The notes under the pieces are model-generated. The model saw nothing but the letters and a program-made list of their open reading frames with translations. It was not told the origin of the DNA and did no database searches. From positions 1 to 64,000 of the forward strand of contig JAGFIY010000104.1 of assembly GCA_024103215.1 (NCBI GenBank): a stretch of 64,000 nucleotides of DNA, read 5' to 3'. Made by a program: the position numbers and the translations under genes. The stretch is from Melioribacteraceae bacterium. Lineage in GTDB: Bacteria > Bacteroidota > Ignavibacteria > Ignavibacteriales > Melioribacteraceae. Of this stretch, positions 36,008 to 46,090 are shown piece by piece; position 1 is the stretch's first letter, and the number at the start of each line of letters is the position of its first letter.

Positions 36008-39000
36008 TTACTTAATAAGAACCATCTTCTTCAAATCTCTGAATCCACCGGATCCATCAACAGGAGAAGCTTCCAATACATAAATATACAAACCTGAAGA
36101 CAAACTTTCAGCATTCCAATTTTGTTCGTAATACCCCGGTTCAAGCATTTGGTTTACGAGGGTCGCAATATTTCTGCCAAGAACATCATAAACTTTTAAC
36201 ATAACTTCGCTCGCTGCCGGAATCGAAAATTCGATTTTTGTAGATGGGTTGAAAGGATTCGGATAATTCTGCATCAAAGAAAAATTAGCCGGTGTCAATT
36301 CGAGTTCAACAATATTCGAATAACTATAAGTTCCATCGAAATCTATTTGCTTCAGTCTATAAGATACATTCGTGATTCCTTGAATCGATTTATCTTCGAA
36401 TGTATAATCAGTACTCGAAGCTTTAGTTCCCATTCCTTGAACAAATGAAATTGTTTGCCACTCATTTTTACCGGAAGTTTTTCTTTCGATTTCAAATCCG
36501 CGGTTGTTTGTTTCAGTTGCAGTCGTCCAATACAACCTTACCTCACCTTTATTCTGTTCAGCACTAAAGGCAGTTAATTCGACCGGGACTACTCCATCAA
36601 TCGTGAGCGAAACCGGGACAATAATTTGACTTTTATCCGGAATATTTGTCGTAAAGACCATATCCGCCTCATAAACTCCGTCAGTTAAGTCTTCGGTTTC
36701 AAAGACTAACTCAACATCCACTGAGTTACCGTCATAAATTGTACCCGACCCGGCTTCCGTCGAAACCCAATCCGGCTTTACCCAAATCTGAACTGCAAAT
36801 TGATTGCTCGGGGGATAATTAGCATTGTGAGAAATTTGCAGTCCGTCGGTACCTGTAATATTTTCGATACCAACGGTTGCTTGATTAAGTGTGCCAACCA
36901 TTTCATCGTAATATAAAAGAATTTTACCGTTGGAATGAATTACTATCTGGAAGTTATAGTCACCCGTTGAGCCACCTGATACCCATTTTTTCCAATTTGT
37001 GAACTGAACGGTAAATTTATCCTGATCAGCCTTATAATAAACACTGCCCTGACCATCATCACCATCAAGATCATCCCAGAATGCAGCGATAAAATTGTTC
37101 GGAACACCGGTGTCTGGTATTGAATTATTTAATCTGTAGCTGGTTGTCAAAGGAGTGAAGCTTAAAACACCGTTAGTCGAAACGGAAACCGAACTATATG
37201 TGTTTTCATAAAAATCAAAATTGAATCCAAGGCTTAGCGATGTGCTGTAACCGTCATCATCTCCTCCTGTAAAGGAAAGTTGAGTACCGCTTGCAGAAAT
37301 ATCATTCCAAACGAAAGCCGGACCATTAGGATCGTCACTGTCAATCCATTGATATCCGAAATCATCTGGCCCGCCAGCGCCCTCAATTAATTGACCGAAG
37401 CCGTAAAAATCGTCGCCTTTTGCTCCGGATGCTTCTACTAAATTGGCAGTTTCAACAGGTTTTAATCTCATCAAGACAGCACCTGTAGGAAAAGATATAT
37501 TTTCTATTGATGCAAGATAATCGAGAGTTGAGTTGTGTGCAGAAGTATTAGCTAGATTAACAGTAGATACCCAGCTCGAGCCTGCAGGAACTGTAAATGT
37601 TAATGATGTTGGATTTACTTCAGCTTCTGGAATTCCCCAAGTTGTTTCAGTCGGCACATTAGAAATTGCCGACACGTTATCCCAAAAATCTCGTGATTTA
37701 ATTGCAAAATAATAATCAGTTGAAAAATCTAAGTCCTCTACTATCAACATTTCTGTTTCACCGGCTTCTTTTGGTGCAGTGAAAGGAATATCCATAGCTG
37801 CATCGAAGTTACCTTCATTTATTGGTGATTCTGAATACTTAATATAATATTCCATCGTACCTTGGTATGATGTATCGAGAGGAGCCGTCCAAGTAAGCGT
37901 CATGCTGTTAGATGTAACATCAGTGATTGTGAGATCGGTAATAGTTGTTGGTGGAACAGCATCGGGATCACCTACTGTTGGATCCCATCCGTCCAAGAAT
38001 AGAGCTCCAGTATTACCCGGATCTAACCAATCTTTCAATCTAGTAGACGGTGTAGTCCCTCTATCCCAAGACATTGAAACTTTTCCATACCAGTCACCTC
38101 TTAAATCTGTACAGGATGCATAACCTCCATGCAACTGACCTACGATTTGATGGTTGTAATTGAATATCGGAGAACCTGAGGAGCCAGGTTCGGTGGTGCC
38201 ATCATCCCAAGAAGTTACCCACCAGTGAGAATCAGGAACACCTGATGTTCCTAAATATTGATCTGAAACCACCGGATCCCATTCAAAGCTGATTTTTTTT
38301 ATGTCGCCAGATGGGTGATGGATAGCGACAACCGAATCGGCTGCAATATCTCTCCTATCCCAACCAGCCCAATGCACTTGATAGCTCTCGGGAATTTCTT
38401 CTGTAATTCTTACCAACCCGAAATCACTATCTGCATTACTTGCAAGAAGTGTAGATCCTTGAACAGTAAAGTTTGTTGGTCCGTCAATATTTGCACAAGT
38501 CGGACTTTCATAGTTGAACATAAAAATCCATGTGTTGCTTGAACCCAGACAGTGGTTAGCGGTTAGGAACAATTGATCCATATCCACATTTGTATTGTTA
38601 ATCAGCGAACCTGAACACCATCTTGTACCTCCACTTAGAAGAACCATGGCTATCGATCGTTTAGTATCCTGCCAATCGGCTCCCTCGGGACAGTTAACGT
38701 TGTTGTTGCAAGAACCGGAACTTCCAAAACCTTCAACGTCGAATGTATTTAACAAATCCCTGTAACCGTGAACCACTCGCGAAATACTAATAATACCCGG
38801 GTAGTTTACGTTTGAAGGTTCATAATACTCTAATGTCACCGCATCGCCTCTTGTTAAGCCGGTTGCAAATTCACCGTGTTCTTTATTGTTTTTATGTGTA
38901 AAGGCGCCTATAATATCTGTTCTATCATCATTGTATAAAAATAATTTTGCACCCTCAGGAAGCCAGAAATCATTGTATAAAAGATTTAATGTATATGCAC

Positions 39001-39316
39001 CTGGAGAATAAATTCTTAACTTCCAAAGTTTATCACCGTTTGGAAGCGAAATCCATTCGCCTGAGTTTTTAATTGTAAGTTCAACATCGTGCGGAGCACC
39101 GAACCTGAAGGGAATATTTTTAGTCTGTGCATCAATCTCGTCCTCCAATAAATAAGCCTCAACATCAACCTCAGGCATTTGAATGGTTGGTGTAGTGCTG
39201 ACAATTGATCTTTGGAAACTATATGGTGTTCCCCCTTCACTAACTTGGCCAAACAATTGATTATTGAAGAAAACAGCCAGTATAAAAACCGGAAAGAATT
39301 TAAAAAAATGTTTCAT
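36008..39316 (-). CDS. trypsin-like (lysyl endopeptidase-like) secreted protease with type IX sorting domain
   Basis: A signal peptide (1-23) and an N-terminal domain (about 50-190) precede an S1-fold protease (about 200-440) with the triad His255 in TANHCLG, Asp298 in DSDFGLVRI and Ser380 in PGSSGSP. The cysteine pattern and layout resemble lysyl endopeptidase (Achromobacter protease I), so cleavage after lysine is plausible but unproven. A fibronectin type III domain (about 455-560), a beta domain resembling those of bacterial pre-peptidase/Nidogen-like repeats (about 600-850), an Ig-like segment, the TATETNNRGFEIER module and the Por domain NYPNPFNPST complete the chain. It is the first of three adjacent exported proteases on this strand and divergent from a glycosyltransferase. 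Confidence 0.93.
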   Translation of the reverse strand: MKHFFKFFPVFILAVFFNNQLFGQVSEGGTPYSFQRSIVSTTPTIQMPEVDVEAYLLEDEIDAQTKNIPFRFGAPHDVELTIKNSGEWISLPNGDKLWKLRIYSPGAYTLNLLYNDFWLPEGAKLFLYNDDRTDIIGAFTHKNNKEHGEFATGLTRGDAVTLEYYEPSNVNYPGIISISRVVHGYRDLLNTFDVEGFGSSGSCNNNVNCPEGADWQDTKRSIAMVLLSGGTRWCSGSLINNTNVDMDQLFLTANHCLGSSNTWIFMFNYESPTCANIDGPTNFTVQGSTLLASNADSDFGLVRITEEIPESYQVHWAGWDRRDIAADSVVAIHHPSGDIKKISFEWDPVVSDQYLGTSGVPDSHWWVTSWDDGTTEPGSSGSPIFNYNHQIVGQLHGGYASCTDLRGDWYGKVSMSWDRGTTPSTRLKDWLDPGNTGALFLDGWDPTVGDPDAVPPTTITDLTITDVTSNSMTLTWTAPLDTSYQGTMEYYIKYSESPINEGNFDAAMDIPFTAPKEAGETEMLIVEDLDFSTDYYFAIKSRDFWDNVSAISNVPTETTWGIPEAEVNPTSLTFTVPAGSSWVSTVNLANTSAHNSTLDYLASIENISFPTGAVLMRLKPVETANLVEASGAKGDDFYGFGQLIEGAGGPDDFGYQWIDSDDPNGPAFVWNDISASGTQLSFTGGDDDGYSTSLSLGFNFDFYENTYSSVSVSTNGVLSFTPLTTSYRLNNSIPDTGVPNNFIAAFWDDLDGDDGQGSVYYKADQDKFTVQFTNWKKWVSGGSTGDYNFQIVIHSNGKILLYYDEMVGTLNQATVGIENITGTDGLQISHNANYPPSNQFAVQIWVKPDWVSTEAGSGTIYDGNSVDVELVFETEDLTDGVYEADMVFTTNIPDKSQIIVPVSLTIDGVVPVELTAFSAEQNKGEVRLYWTTATETNNRGFEIERKTSGKNEWQTISFVQGMGTKASSTDYTFEDKSIQGITNVSYRLKQIDFDGTYSYSNIVELELTPANFSLMQNYPNPFNPSTKIEFSIPAASEVMLKVYDVLGRNIATLVNQMLEPGYYEQNWNAESLSSGLYIYVLEASPVDGSGGFRDLKKMVLIK

Positions 39317-39414
39317 AACTTATGTTCCGTTTGTTATAATGAATAAATTATTTATAAAATTACTTATTTTAATATATAATATCGATTCATACTCAAAGCA
39401 TATTTTAGGGAAAC

Positions 39415-40443
39415 GTGCAGTTGGATGAAACTACAAATAATGCGGTTAATTCCGTAAGTCCGAAATCTGATATTGAAATTTCTATTTTAATACCGGTAAA
39501 AAATGAAGAAAACAATCTTGTCCGTTTGTTTGAATCTTTGCAAAATATCGACTATCCGCCCGATCAATTCGAACTGATTTTTATCGATGATAATTCAGAT
39601 GATAAATCGTCTGATTTAATCAAAAAATTTACAGAAGGTAAATACAATTTCAAATTGATAAATGCAAGAAGCAAAACCATAAAAGGGAAAAAAGGGGTCC
39701 TTGATATCGGAATTAAAGATTCACGATTTGATTTTATTTTACAGACGGACGCCGACTGTATAGTTCCACCAGATTGGTTGAAAATTTACGCAAAATATTT
39801 TGACGCGGGTTATGATCTAATTTTCGGTCTAGCTCCGGTCATCCAATCTTCAGGATTGCTTAATAATTTTATCTGCTTTGAAAATTGTAGAACTCAACTT
39901 TTAGTGAACTCATTTGCAAAAATCGGATTACCATATTCCGGTGCAGCAAGGAATATGGGTTATAAGAAGCAAACATTGCTGAAATTAGGTGGATTTGCAA
40001 AAACAGCTGAAACACTAAGCGGAGATGATGATCTATTAATCCGTGAAGCAATAAAGAATAAAGTGAGTATAAAATTCATAACCGAAAAGAAAGCAATGGT
40101 AAAAACTGTTTCTGCTGAAACAATTAGCCAGTTCCTAAACCAGAAAGCAAGACACGTTTCAACATCCCATAAATACTTAATTATTCATAAAATGATGCTA
40201 TCTAAATGGCACATTCTTAATTTAATTTTGCTTTTTTCTATATTTTTATCGCCGATCAATTCGTTGTTCATTATCCCTTTTTTGATAAAAATTCTATTCG
40301 ATACGTTATTAGTAAAATCATATGAAAAAATACTTGATTATAAATTCAATGTAATTGTTGTACCATTTTATCAGATTCTTTATGAATGTTTGTTGATTAT
40401 AACTTTTTTTCGTTCATTTAGATTCAAAAATAGATGGAAATAA
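39415..40443 (+). CDS. family 2 glycosyltransferase, membrane-associated
   Basis: The GT2 domain (about 20-235) has ISILIPVKNEENN, the nucleotide-binding DDNSDD and the metal-binding LQTDADC (DxD), and an SGDDDLLIREA segment in the acceptor region (ED/DD catalytic acid). Two to three hydrophobic helices lie at about 262-330, so it is anchored in the inner membrane, facing the cytoplasm. It resembles poly-glycosyl or glycolipid transferases of the type with C-terminal helices; donor and acceptor are unknown. The frame opens with GTG at 39415, four bases after AGGG; a TTG two codons later is the alternative. It may be co-transcribed with cdd, 50 bases downstream. Confidence 0.88.
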   Translation: MQLDETTNNAVNSVSPKSDIEISILIPVKNEENNLVRLFESLQNIDYPPDQFELIFIDDNSDDKSSDLIKKFTEGKYNFKLINARSKTIKGKKGVLDIGIKDSRFDFILQTDADCIVPPDWLKIYAKYFDAGYDLIFGLAPVIQSSGLLNNFICFENCRTQLLVNSFAKIGLPYSGAARNMGYKKQTLLKLGGFAKTAETLSGDDDLLIREAIKNKVSIKFITEKKAMVKTVSAETISQFLNQKARHVSTSHKYLIIHKMMLSKWHILNLILLFSIFLSPINSLFIIPFLIKILFDTLLVKSYEKILDYKFNVIVVPFYQILYECLLIITFFRSFRFKNRWK

Positions 40444-40493
40444 CATTTTTGTATGACTATCTTGTAATGTATTTTTGAGGGAGACTTAAGTTT

Positions 40494-40892
40494 ATGGAAT
40501 ATGAAAACCTGCTGAAACTAGCAAAAGAAGCAACGGCAAAATCAATATCCCCTTATTCAAATTTTAAAGTCGGTGCAGCATTAGAAACAAACGATGGTAA
40601 AATTTACAAAGGTGCAAATATCGAATCTTCTTCTTATTCATTGACAATTTGTGCCGAAAGAACTGCTTTGTTTACTGCACTTATTGAAGGAGAAAAGCAT
40701 TTCAAATCAATTGCAGTGGTAAGCAGTTCGGAAGATTATTGCCCACCTTGCGGAGCTTGCAGACAAGTATTGCTTGATTTTTGCGGACCAGATCTTGAGG
40801 TTGTTTTGAACAACTCTAAAAACGAATTGAAAGTTATTAAATTATCTGAACTTATTCCTTTTTCATTCAACGGAGATTACCTTAACAAATGA
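40494..40892 (+). CDS. cdd: cytidine deaminase
   Basis: Cytidine deaminase converts cytidine and deoxycytidine to uridine and deoxyuridine. The 132-residue protein has the zinc-site motif ICAERTA (Cys53, catalytic Glu55) and PPCGACRQ (Cys86, Cys89), giving the three-cysteine zinc site of the homotetrameric class. Length is typical. A ribosome site GAGGGAGA lies about ten bases upstream. It overlaps thymidine kinase by four bases (ATGA) and opens a nucleoside-salvage run with a transporter and a phosphorylase. Confidence 0.96.
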   Translation: MEYENLLKLAKEATAKSISPYSNFKVGAALETNDGKIYKGANIESSSYSLTICAERTALFTALIEGEKHFKSIAVVSSSEDYCPPCGACRQVLLDFCGPDLEVVLNNSKNELKVIKLSELIPFSFNGDYLNK

Positions 40893-41467
40893 ATCAATTT
40901 GTCCCTCACGACACGCCCAAAAACACCGGTTGGATTGAAGTCATAGCCGGATGTATGTTCAGTGGTAAAACCGAAGAACTTATAAGAAGACTTCGCAGAG
41001 CTGAAATAGCAAAACAGAAAGTAGTGATTTTCAAACCCGATATTGATTTGCGTTTTTCCGAAGATAAAATTGTTTCGCACAGCGAACAAACGCTCCCCAG
41101 TAAAAGAGTAAAAACATCGCAAGAAATTTTTGAAAACAGCAGCGAAGCACAGGTAGTTGGTATTGACGAAGCACAGTTTTTTGATGAGAAGATTGTGGAT
41201 ATTGTGAACGAACTTGCTAATAATGGAAAGAGAGTGATAATTGCAGGTCTTGATCAAGATTACACCGGAAAACCATTCTCACCCATGCCGGAATTACTTG
41301 CGATTGCTGAATATATAACAAAAACTTTAGCAATTTGTGTGGTTTGTGGAAATCCGGCTGATAAAACACAGAGAAAAATTTCAAGCAACGAAAGAGTTCT
41401 TATCGGCGCTTCTGATAGTTATGAAGCAAGATGCAGAAAGTGTCATTATATCCCTTCTGAAAAATAG
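40889..41467 (+). CDS. tdk: thymidine kinase
   Basis: This type II thymidine kinase (192 residues) makes dTMP from thymidine. It has the P-loop [12 protein letters not shown] near 27-38, the Asp in [11 protein letters not shown], the lasso-domain cysteines CVVCG and CRKCHY that bind structural zinc, and the YEARCR substrate segment. It overlaps cdd by four bases and is followed nine bases later by the nucleoside transporter, consistent with uptake and phosphorylation of nucleosides in one operon. Confidence 0.96.
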   Translation: MNQFVPHDTPKNTGWIEVIAGCMFSGKTEELIRRLRRAEIAKQKVVIFKPDIDLRFSEDKIVSHSEQTLPSKRVKTSQEIFENSSEAQVVGIDEAQFFDEKIVDIVNELANNGKRVIIAGLDQDYTGKPFSPMPELLAIAEYITKTLAICVVCGNPADKTQRKISSNERVLIGASDSYEARCRKCHYIPSEK

Positions 41468-41476
41468 GATTTGTAT

Positions 41477-42829
41477 ATGGATCTTGTTGGTTTACTTAGA
41501 GGTATCGGCGGAATAATTCTTTTATTGGGAATTGCTTTCCTTTTATCAAACAATAGAGCAAAAGTAAATTGGAAGCTAGTTCGCAACGGATTAATTCTTC
41601 AAATTATTTTTGCAATTCTGATTATTAAGGGTGATGCTTTAAGCTCATTCTTTGCTCCTTTAGGCTGGCCTAAACTTTTCTTTAGCTGGATAAGCAGTTT
41701 TTTTGTGTTAATATTAAACTTCACAACTGAAGGTGCTGCTTTTGTTTTTGGTGCACTTGCACAGAATCCTGGACATCCGGAAAGTCTCGGTTCGTTTTTT
41801 GCATTTCAAGTACTTCCAACCATAATATTTTTTGCAAGTTTGATGGCAATTCTTTATCACATTGGTGTTATGCAAAAAGTCGTGCAAGGTATGGCATGGA
41901 TAATGGCAAAGTTTATGGGAACAAGCGGTGCCGAATCTTTATCATGCACAGCAAACATTTTTGTGGGGCAAACAGAAGCTCCGTTGATGATTAAGCCTTT
42001 TCTAAAAGGAATGACTAAGAGCGAACTGTTGACAATTATGACGGGAGGAATGGCAACGATTGCCGGCGGCGTGATGGCAGCATATATTCAAATTCTCGGC
42101 AACTCAATGGCTGAATCAATGGGAGTTCCGTTGATTGAAGCACAATTAACATTTGCAACTCATCTGCTTGGCGCCAGTGTAATGGCTGCTCCCGCTGCAT
42201 TGGTAATTTCAAAAATTATCTTTCCCGAAACAAAAGAACCGGAAACAAAAGGGACTGTTAAAATTAATGTGGAAAAATCTTATTCAAATGTGATAGAATC
42301 GGCAGCCGGCGGTGCAGGTGAAGGACTTAAACTCGCATTGAACGTTGGAGCAATGCTGATCGCCTTTATCGCATTGATTGCATTGATAAACTATATTCTA
42401 CAAGAACTTGGATTGCTTTTCAGTATAAACGATTATATGGTGAATACATTCGGCAAACCGCTTAGTTTGGAACTTATTTTCGGTTTAGTGCTTCAATTTT
42501 TAGCATTCGGAATCGGTGTGCCGTGGGAAGCAGCAATGGAATTCGGCAGTCTTTTCGGTACAAAAATTGTCCTTAATGAATTTGTTGCATACCTTAATTT
42601 GGGTCAAATGATTGAAACAAAAGAATTGTTCAACGAGAAAGCAATATTGATGGCAACATATGCACTTTGCGGATTTGCTAATTTCAGCTCAATCGCCATT
42701 CAGATCGGAGGTATCTCTCCCCTTGCACCCGAGCGGAGGCCCGATCTCGCAAAACTTGGAATCAAAGCGGTTATCGGTGGGTCATTAGCAACACTAATGA
42801 CAGCAACTCTTGCGGGAATACTCTTTTAA
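41477..42829 (+). CDS. nupC: concentrative nucleoside transporter, NupC/CNT family
   Basis: A polytopic inner-membrane protein of 450 residues that imports nucleosides with protons or sodium. It shows the CNT layout: three N-terminal helices, the re-entrant hairpin with FVGQTEAPLMIKPFL, MTGGMATIAGGVMAAYI, ASVMAAPAALVISKI and the C-terminal CGFANFSSIAIQIGG. A frame extension to a TTG six bases upstream exists, but AGGAT at 41466-41470 fits the ATG at 41477 better. The stop codon overlaps the ATG of the purine nucleoside phosphorylase by one base, so the genes are translationally coupled. Confidence 0.95.
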   Translation: MDLVGLLRGIGGIILLLGIAFLLSNNRAKVNWKLVRNGLILQIIFAILIIKGDALSSFFAPLGWPKLFFSWISSFFVLILNFTTEGAAFVFGALAQNPGHPESLGSFFAFQVLPTIIFFASLMAILYHIGVMQKVVQGMAWIMAKFMGTSGAESLSCTANIFVGQTEAPLMIKPFLKGMTKSELLTIMTGGMATIAGGVMAAYIQILGNSMAESMGVPLIEAQLTFATHLLGASVMAAPAALVISKIIFPETKEPETKGTVKINVEKSYSNVIESAAGGAGEGLKLALNVGAMLIAFIALIALINYILQELGLLFSINDYMVNTFGKPLSLELIFGLVLQFLAFGIGVPWEAAMEFGSLFGTKIVLNEFVAYLNLGQMIETKELFNEKAILMATYALCGFANFSSIAIQIGGISPLAPERRPDLAKLGIKAVIGGSLATLMTATLAGILF

Positions 42830-43650
42830 TGGTCGACTTAAATTTTAAATACAAGAATCTTATTGAAAAACTGAGAGCCGAAATAAATGTCTCGCCGGAT
42901 TTATCTATTGTTCTCGGAAGCGGATTGGGAGATTTTGCTAACGGTGTTGACTTAAAAGTTTCAATCCCAACATCAGAATTACCGGATTATCCGAAATCAA
43001 CCGTCAGCGGCCACGAAGGATTTATTCATTTAGCCGAACTTCATAGCAAGAATATTTTATTATTTCAAGGAAGAATTCATTTCTACGAAGGATACAAATT
43101 ATCGGAGTGTATTTTACCGGCATTCGTTTCTCATGTTCTTAATTCACCCAAATTACTCCTAACTAATGCAGCCGGCGGAATTAACAAGACTTTTAAGCCG
43201 GGTGATCTTATGCTTGCCAAATCTTTCAACTCTTTTAAAATATGGAAAGAATTAACAGAAATATTTGGAGTGCCAACTTTAGAGCAGAAAAATCTATCAT
43301 TAAATATTCCCTCAGCAAGTTTTAACAGACAAATTAAAGCTGCTGCCGAAAAGGAAAATATTGAATTAAAGGATGGTGTTTACTGGATTAACAAAGGACC
43401 GATGTACGAAACTCCAGCCGAAATCAGAATGTATGAAAAATTAGGTAATGATGCAGTTGGAATGTCAACAGTTCACGAGGCAATCTTTGCTGGTGTTCAC
43501 GGAATTGATGTCGCATCGATTTCGTGTATTACAAACATGGCTGCCGGAATTTTAAATCAGAAACTCTCTCATACCGAGGTTATTGAAACTGCGGATCTTG
43601 TAAAAGAAAAATTTGAGAGTCTTGTAAAAAGAATTATCAAGGAAATCTAA
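42829..43650 (+). CDS. punA: purine nucleoside phosphorylase
   Basis: The enzyme splits purine nucleosides with phosphate into base and ribose-1-phosphate. The 273-residue protein belongs to the trimeric PNP/MTAP family: IVLGSGLGDF (phosphate loop), STVSGHEG, FQGRIHFYEGY, LLTNAAGGI (the family signature) and VGMSTVHEAI. It shares one base with the transporter stop and completes the nucleoside-salvage run. Its stop overlaps that of the convergent rsmE by four bases (CTAA), so no terminator fits between them. Confidence 0.94.
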   Translation: MVDLNFKYKNLIEKLRAEINVSPDLSIVLGSGLGDFANGVDLKVSIPTSELPDYPKSTVSGHEGFIHLAELHSKNILLFQGRIHFYEGYKLSECILPAFVSHVLNSPKLLLTNAAGGINKTFKPGDLMLAKSFNSFKIWKELTEIFGVPTLEQKNLSLNIPSASFNRQIKAAAEKENIELKDGVYWINKGPMYETPAEIRMYEKLGNDAVGMSTVHEAIFAGVHGIDVASISCITNMAAGILNQKLSHTEVIETADLVKEKFESLVKRIIKEI

Positions 43651-44363
43651 ACGGCTGCAGCCGAAATCAAAGCTGCAAAATATATAACCGCTGTTTCACT
43701 TCTGAGCCTGTTTCTTGTCAGTCTCAGCAGCTGAGATTTCTTAAACAATTCCAATTCACCTTCATCAAAACCACCTTCAGGACCGAAAAGGAAATAGTAT
43801 TCGCGTGATTTATCTAATTCAGTTATTGTTTTCTGAACACTTTGTTCTGCATTTTGGTCAAACAAAAATATGCTGCCTTGATGTGCAACTATTTGATCTA
43901 CGTTTTCTAAATATTGTAATTTTGGAATAAATGATCTTAGAGATTGCTTCATTGCAGAAATTGCTACTTTTTCCCATCTATCAACTTTAGGACTTTTTTT
44001 CAAGGTTCTTTTACTTTGATAGAATATAAAATTTGTGATACCCAATTCGACACATTTTTCAAGTGCAAATTCAAGACGATCAAAATTTTTCAAAATCGGT
44101 AAGCAGAAAGTGATATTCTTAAAAGCATTATTATAAATTAAATTTTTTTCCGGAAAAACCGAGACTGAATTTTTTGTTAACGATATAATTTTACATTTAA
44201 AGATATTCCCCTTCCCGTTTGTTATATACACTATATCACCAGGTTTATGACGCATCACTTGAATAATATGCTTTGCTTCATTAACAGTTATTTCAGCTTT
44301 CTCCTCCGCTTTAATTGAAGGATGATAATACAACTCAACGTTAGAAAGAAAATCCTGTACCAA
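43647..44363 (-). CDS. rsmE: 16S rRNA (uracil-1498-N3)-methyltransferase
   Basis: RsmE methylates U1498 in the ribosomal decoding region. The 238-residue protein shows the N-terminal PUA-like part (ELYYHPSI, HIIQVMRHKPGD) and the SPOUT knot with YFLFGPEGGFDEGEL and RNRLRSETAVIYFAAL. The start is a TTG at 44363: GGAG sits seven bases upstream (44374-44371), a strong ribosome site, so translation begins inside the last 23 bases of the outer-membrane protein gene. A later in-frame TTG gives a shorter protein but has no comparable site. Confidence 0.94.
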   Translation of the reverse strand: MVQDFLSNVELYYHPSIKAEEKAEITVNEAKHIIQVMRHKPGDIVYITNGKGNIFKCKIISLTKNSVSVFPEKNLIYNNAFKNITFCLPILKNFDRLEFALEKCVELGITNFIFYQSKRTLKKSPKVDRWEKVAISAMKQSLRSFIPKLQYLENVDQIVAHQGSIFLFDQNAEQSVQKTITELDKSREYYFLFGPEGGFDEGELELFKKSQLLRLTRNRLRSETAVIYFAALISAAAV

Positions 44364-45663
44364 ATAAAAGCTCCGTTTTTCCTAATTCATTAAAACCATA
44401 CTCAACTCGAAAAGCGTTGAATGGCAAAACCAGTAATGTCAAACCGACACCATAACCGGAATCAAGTTTATCAATATTTATCCTATCATCTCGATTGTAT
44501 ACCATTCCTGTTTCGGCAAATACAGATATAAAAACAGAAATGTTGGCTGAAGTTAATTTCTGAGGAAGAAACCAAATTTTATAACTTAAACTCATGTCTT
44601 CGATGATTGGGAAATTCAATTCGAAAGATGCAAGTGCAAGATTATGGGCTTCACGGTGTTTATTCTTATGACCTCTCACATAAATCTGCTCCCCAAGATA
44701 TGAATAATCATAATAAGGAATTTTTTCACCGAAAAGATTTCTTGTATATAATCTCCAACGAGCAGTAAGATCCCAAAACAACGAACGATACTCACGAAAA
44801 TCAACAGTTAAGATGTTATAGTTTATGCCAGAAACTCCAAATCCTTTATGCTGCCAGGTTCCGTTCAACAACACTCCCGTCTTTGAAAACTGTTTAAGAT
44901 CTCTCGAGTCAAACTGATAACTTAAGCTTGCGAAAGGGATTCTATCAATTCTTTGATTGGAACCAGTCAACATACTTACTTCCTTGGGTGCTTCCATATA
45001 TTGAAAACCCAAACCAAAAAATGCCTCATTTTTAAGATTAAATCTTTTCCCAAGTGCGGCACTTATTGTAAATGAATTATAGTCAAACTCGGAACCAACA
45101 TTTTCGAAAGCACCTAAATGAAGATTCGTAATTGATTGTTTCGTTAGACCTACTGAAATGCTTATATCTTCATCTTCAACCATTAATGGGTTATAATAAC
45201 TAATGCCATATGATGGATTATATCCCAAAGTTATAAAACCTCGTATGTCTTCATTTCTACCTCGAAAATTTTTATACACGAGAAATAAACCATAACTCGA
45301 TTTTGAGAGATCATTATTTTGAATTTTTAAAAACGGCAACGGATAAATATACCAGCTTTCTTTAACATCTATGAGTATAATGTTTTTTTTGTTCTCGATT
45401 ACCGGGATAATTTCGACTGAGTAAAATAGATTTAGGCTAAATATTCGTTCCTTACTAAAACTAAGATCATCCGAGTTTATTCGATCCCCAACCGAAAAAT
45501 TTGCTTCTCGCAAAATGATGAACTCTTCGGTAATCTCATTGCCGGAAACTATTATTGAATCAACTAAAAAGTTTGTGACGGAATTTACAGAAAGTGTATC
45601 CCCATTTGAAGCACAGATACTACTGAACGATAACAAGAATAAAATTGGAATGAGTCTTAGCAT
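44341..45663 (-). CDS. BamA/TamA-like outer-membrane beta-barrel protein
   Basis: A signal peptide (1-19) is followed by one POTRA-like domain (about 33-105; VDSIIVSGNEITEEFIILRE is the typical start) and a 16-strand-type barrel region (about 115-440). The chain ends GTGFSF with the C-terminal phenylalanine expected of outer-membrane proteins inserted by Bam. At 440 residues with a single POTRA it is shorter than BamA and resembles the small Omp85 proteins of the surface-antigen family. Its role could be transport or surface assembly; the substrate is unknown. It overlaps rsmE downstream. Confidence 0.82.
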   Translation of the reverse strand: MLRLIPILFLLSFSSICASNGDTLSVNSVTNFLVDSIIVSGNEITEEFIILREANFSVGDRINSDDLSFSKERIFSLNLFYSVEIIPVIENKKNIILIDVKESWYIYPLPFLKIQNNDLSKSSYGLFLVYKNFRGRNEDIRGFITLGYNPSYGISYYNPLMVEDEDISISVGLTKQSITNLHLGAFENVGSEFDYNSFTISAALGKRFNLKNEAFFGLGFQYMEAPKEVSMLTGSNQRIDRIPFASLSYQFDSRDLKQFSKTGVLLNGTWQHKGFGVSGINYNILTVDFREYRSLFWDLTARWRLYTRNLFGEKIPYYDYSYLGEQIYVRGHKNKHREAHNLALASFELNFPIIEDMSLSYKIWFLPQKLTSANISVFISVFAETGMVYNRDDRINIDKLDSGYGVGLTLLVLPFNAFRVEYGFNELGKTELLFGTGFSF

Positions 45664-45694
45664 TGATGAAGAGAATAAGTTATAAAATTAATTA

Positions 45695-46087
45695 TCAGTA
45701 ACAATGCAGATATTCTATTTTGATACACTTGTTTTGTACAACTATGATTCCGTTTTCAATGAGAGGTTTTACTGCTTTATTGTTTTGAATTCCAAGCTGT
45801 AGCCAAAAACAATTTGGATTCACTTCTAAAACATCGGGAATAAGTTCTGGGATGTCTTCTGATTTTCTAAAAACATCAACAATATCAATTTTAAAAGGAA
45901 TATCTTTCAAAGATTTGTAAACCGGGATCCCGGGAATTTTTGGCATTCCCGGGTTTACACCCACAACTTCATATCCTCGCATTACCAAAAAATCAGCAAT
46001 AGATCTGCTCGTTCGGCCGTTATTTCTCGAAATTCCGACAACAGCAATTTTTTTTGATTTTTCAAGTAAGTTGCACAGATCAGTCAT
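45695..46087 (-). CDS. CoA-binding domain protein, YccU-like
   Basis: The 130-residue protein is a single Rossmann-like CoA-binding domain: IAVVGISRNNGRTS near the N-terminus, VVGVNPGMP, VDIVDVFRKSEDI and FWLQLGI. These match the YccU/CoA_binding_2 family, whose exact role is not known. It starts three bases after... the gcvP stop in the same direction and is likely co-transcribed with gcvP. Confidence 0.88.
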   Translation of the reverse strand: MTDLCNLLEKSKKIAVVGISRNNGRTSRSIADFLVMRGYEVVGVNPGMPKIPGIPVYKSLKDIPFKIDIVDVFRKSEDIPELIPDVLEVNPNCFWLQLGIQNNKAVKPLIENGIIVVQNKCIKIEYLHCY

Positions 46088-46090
46088 TGA

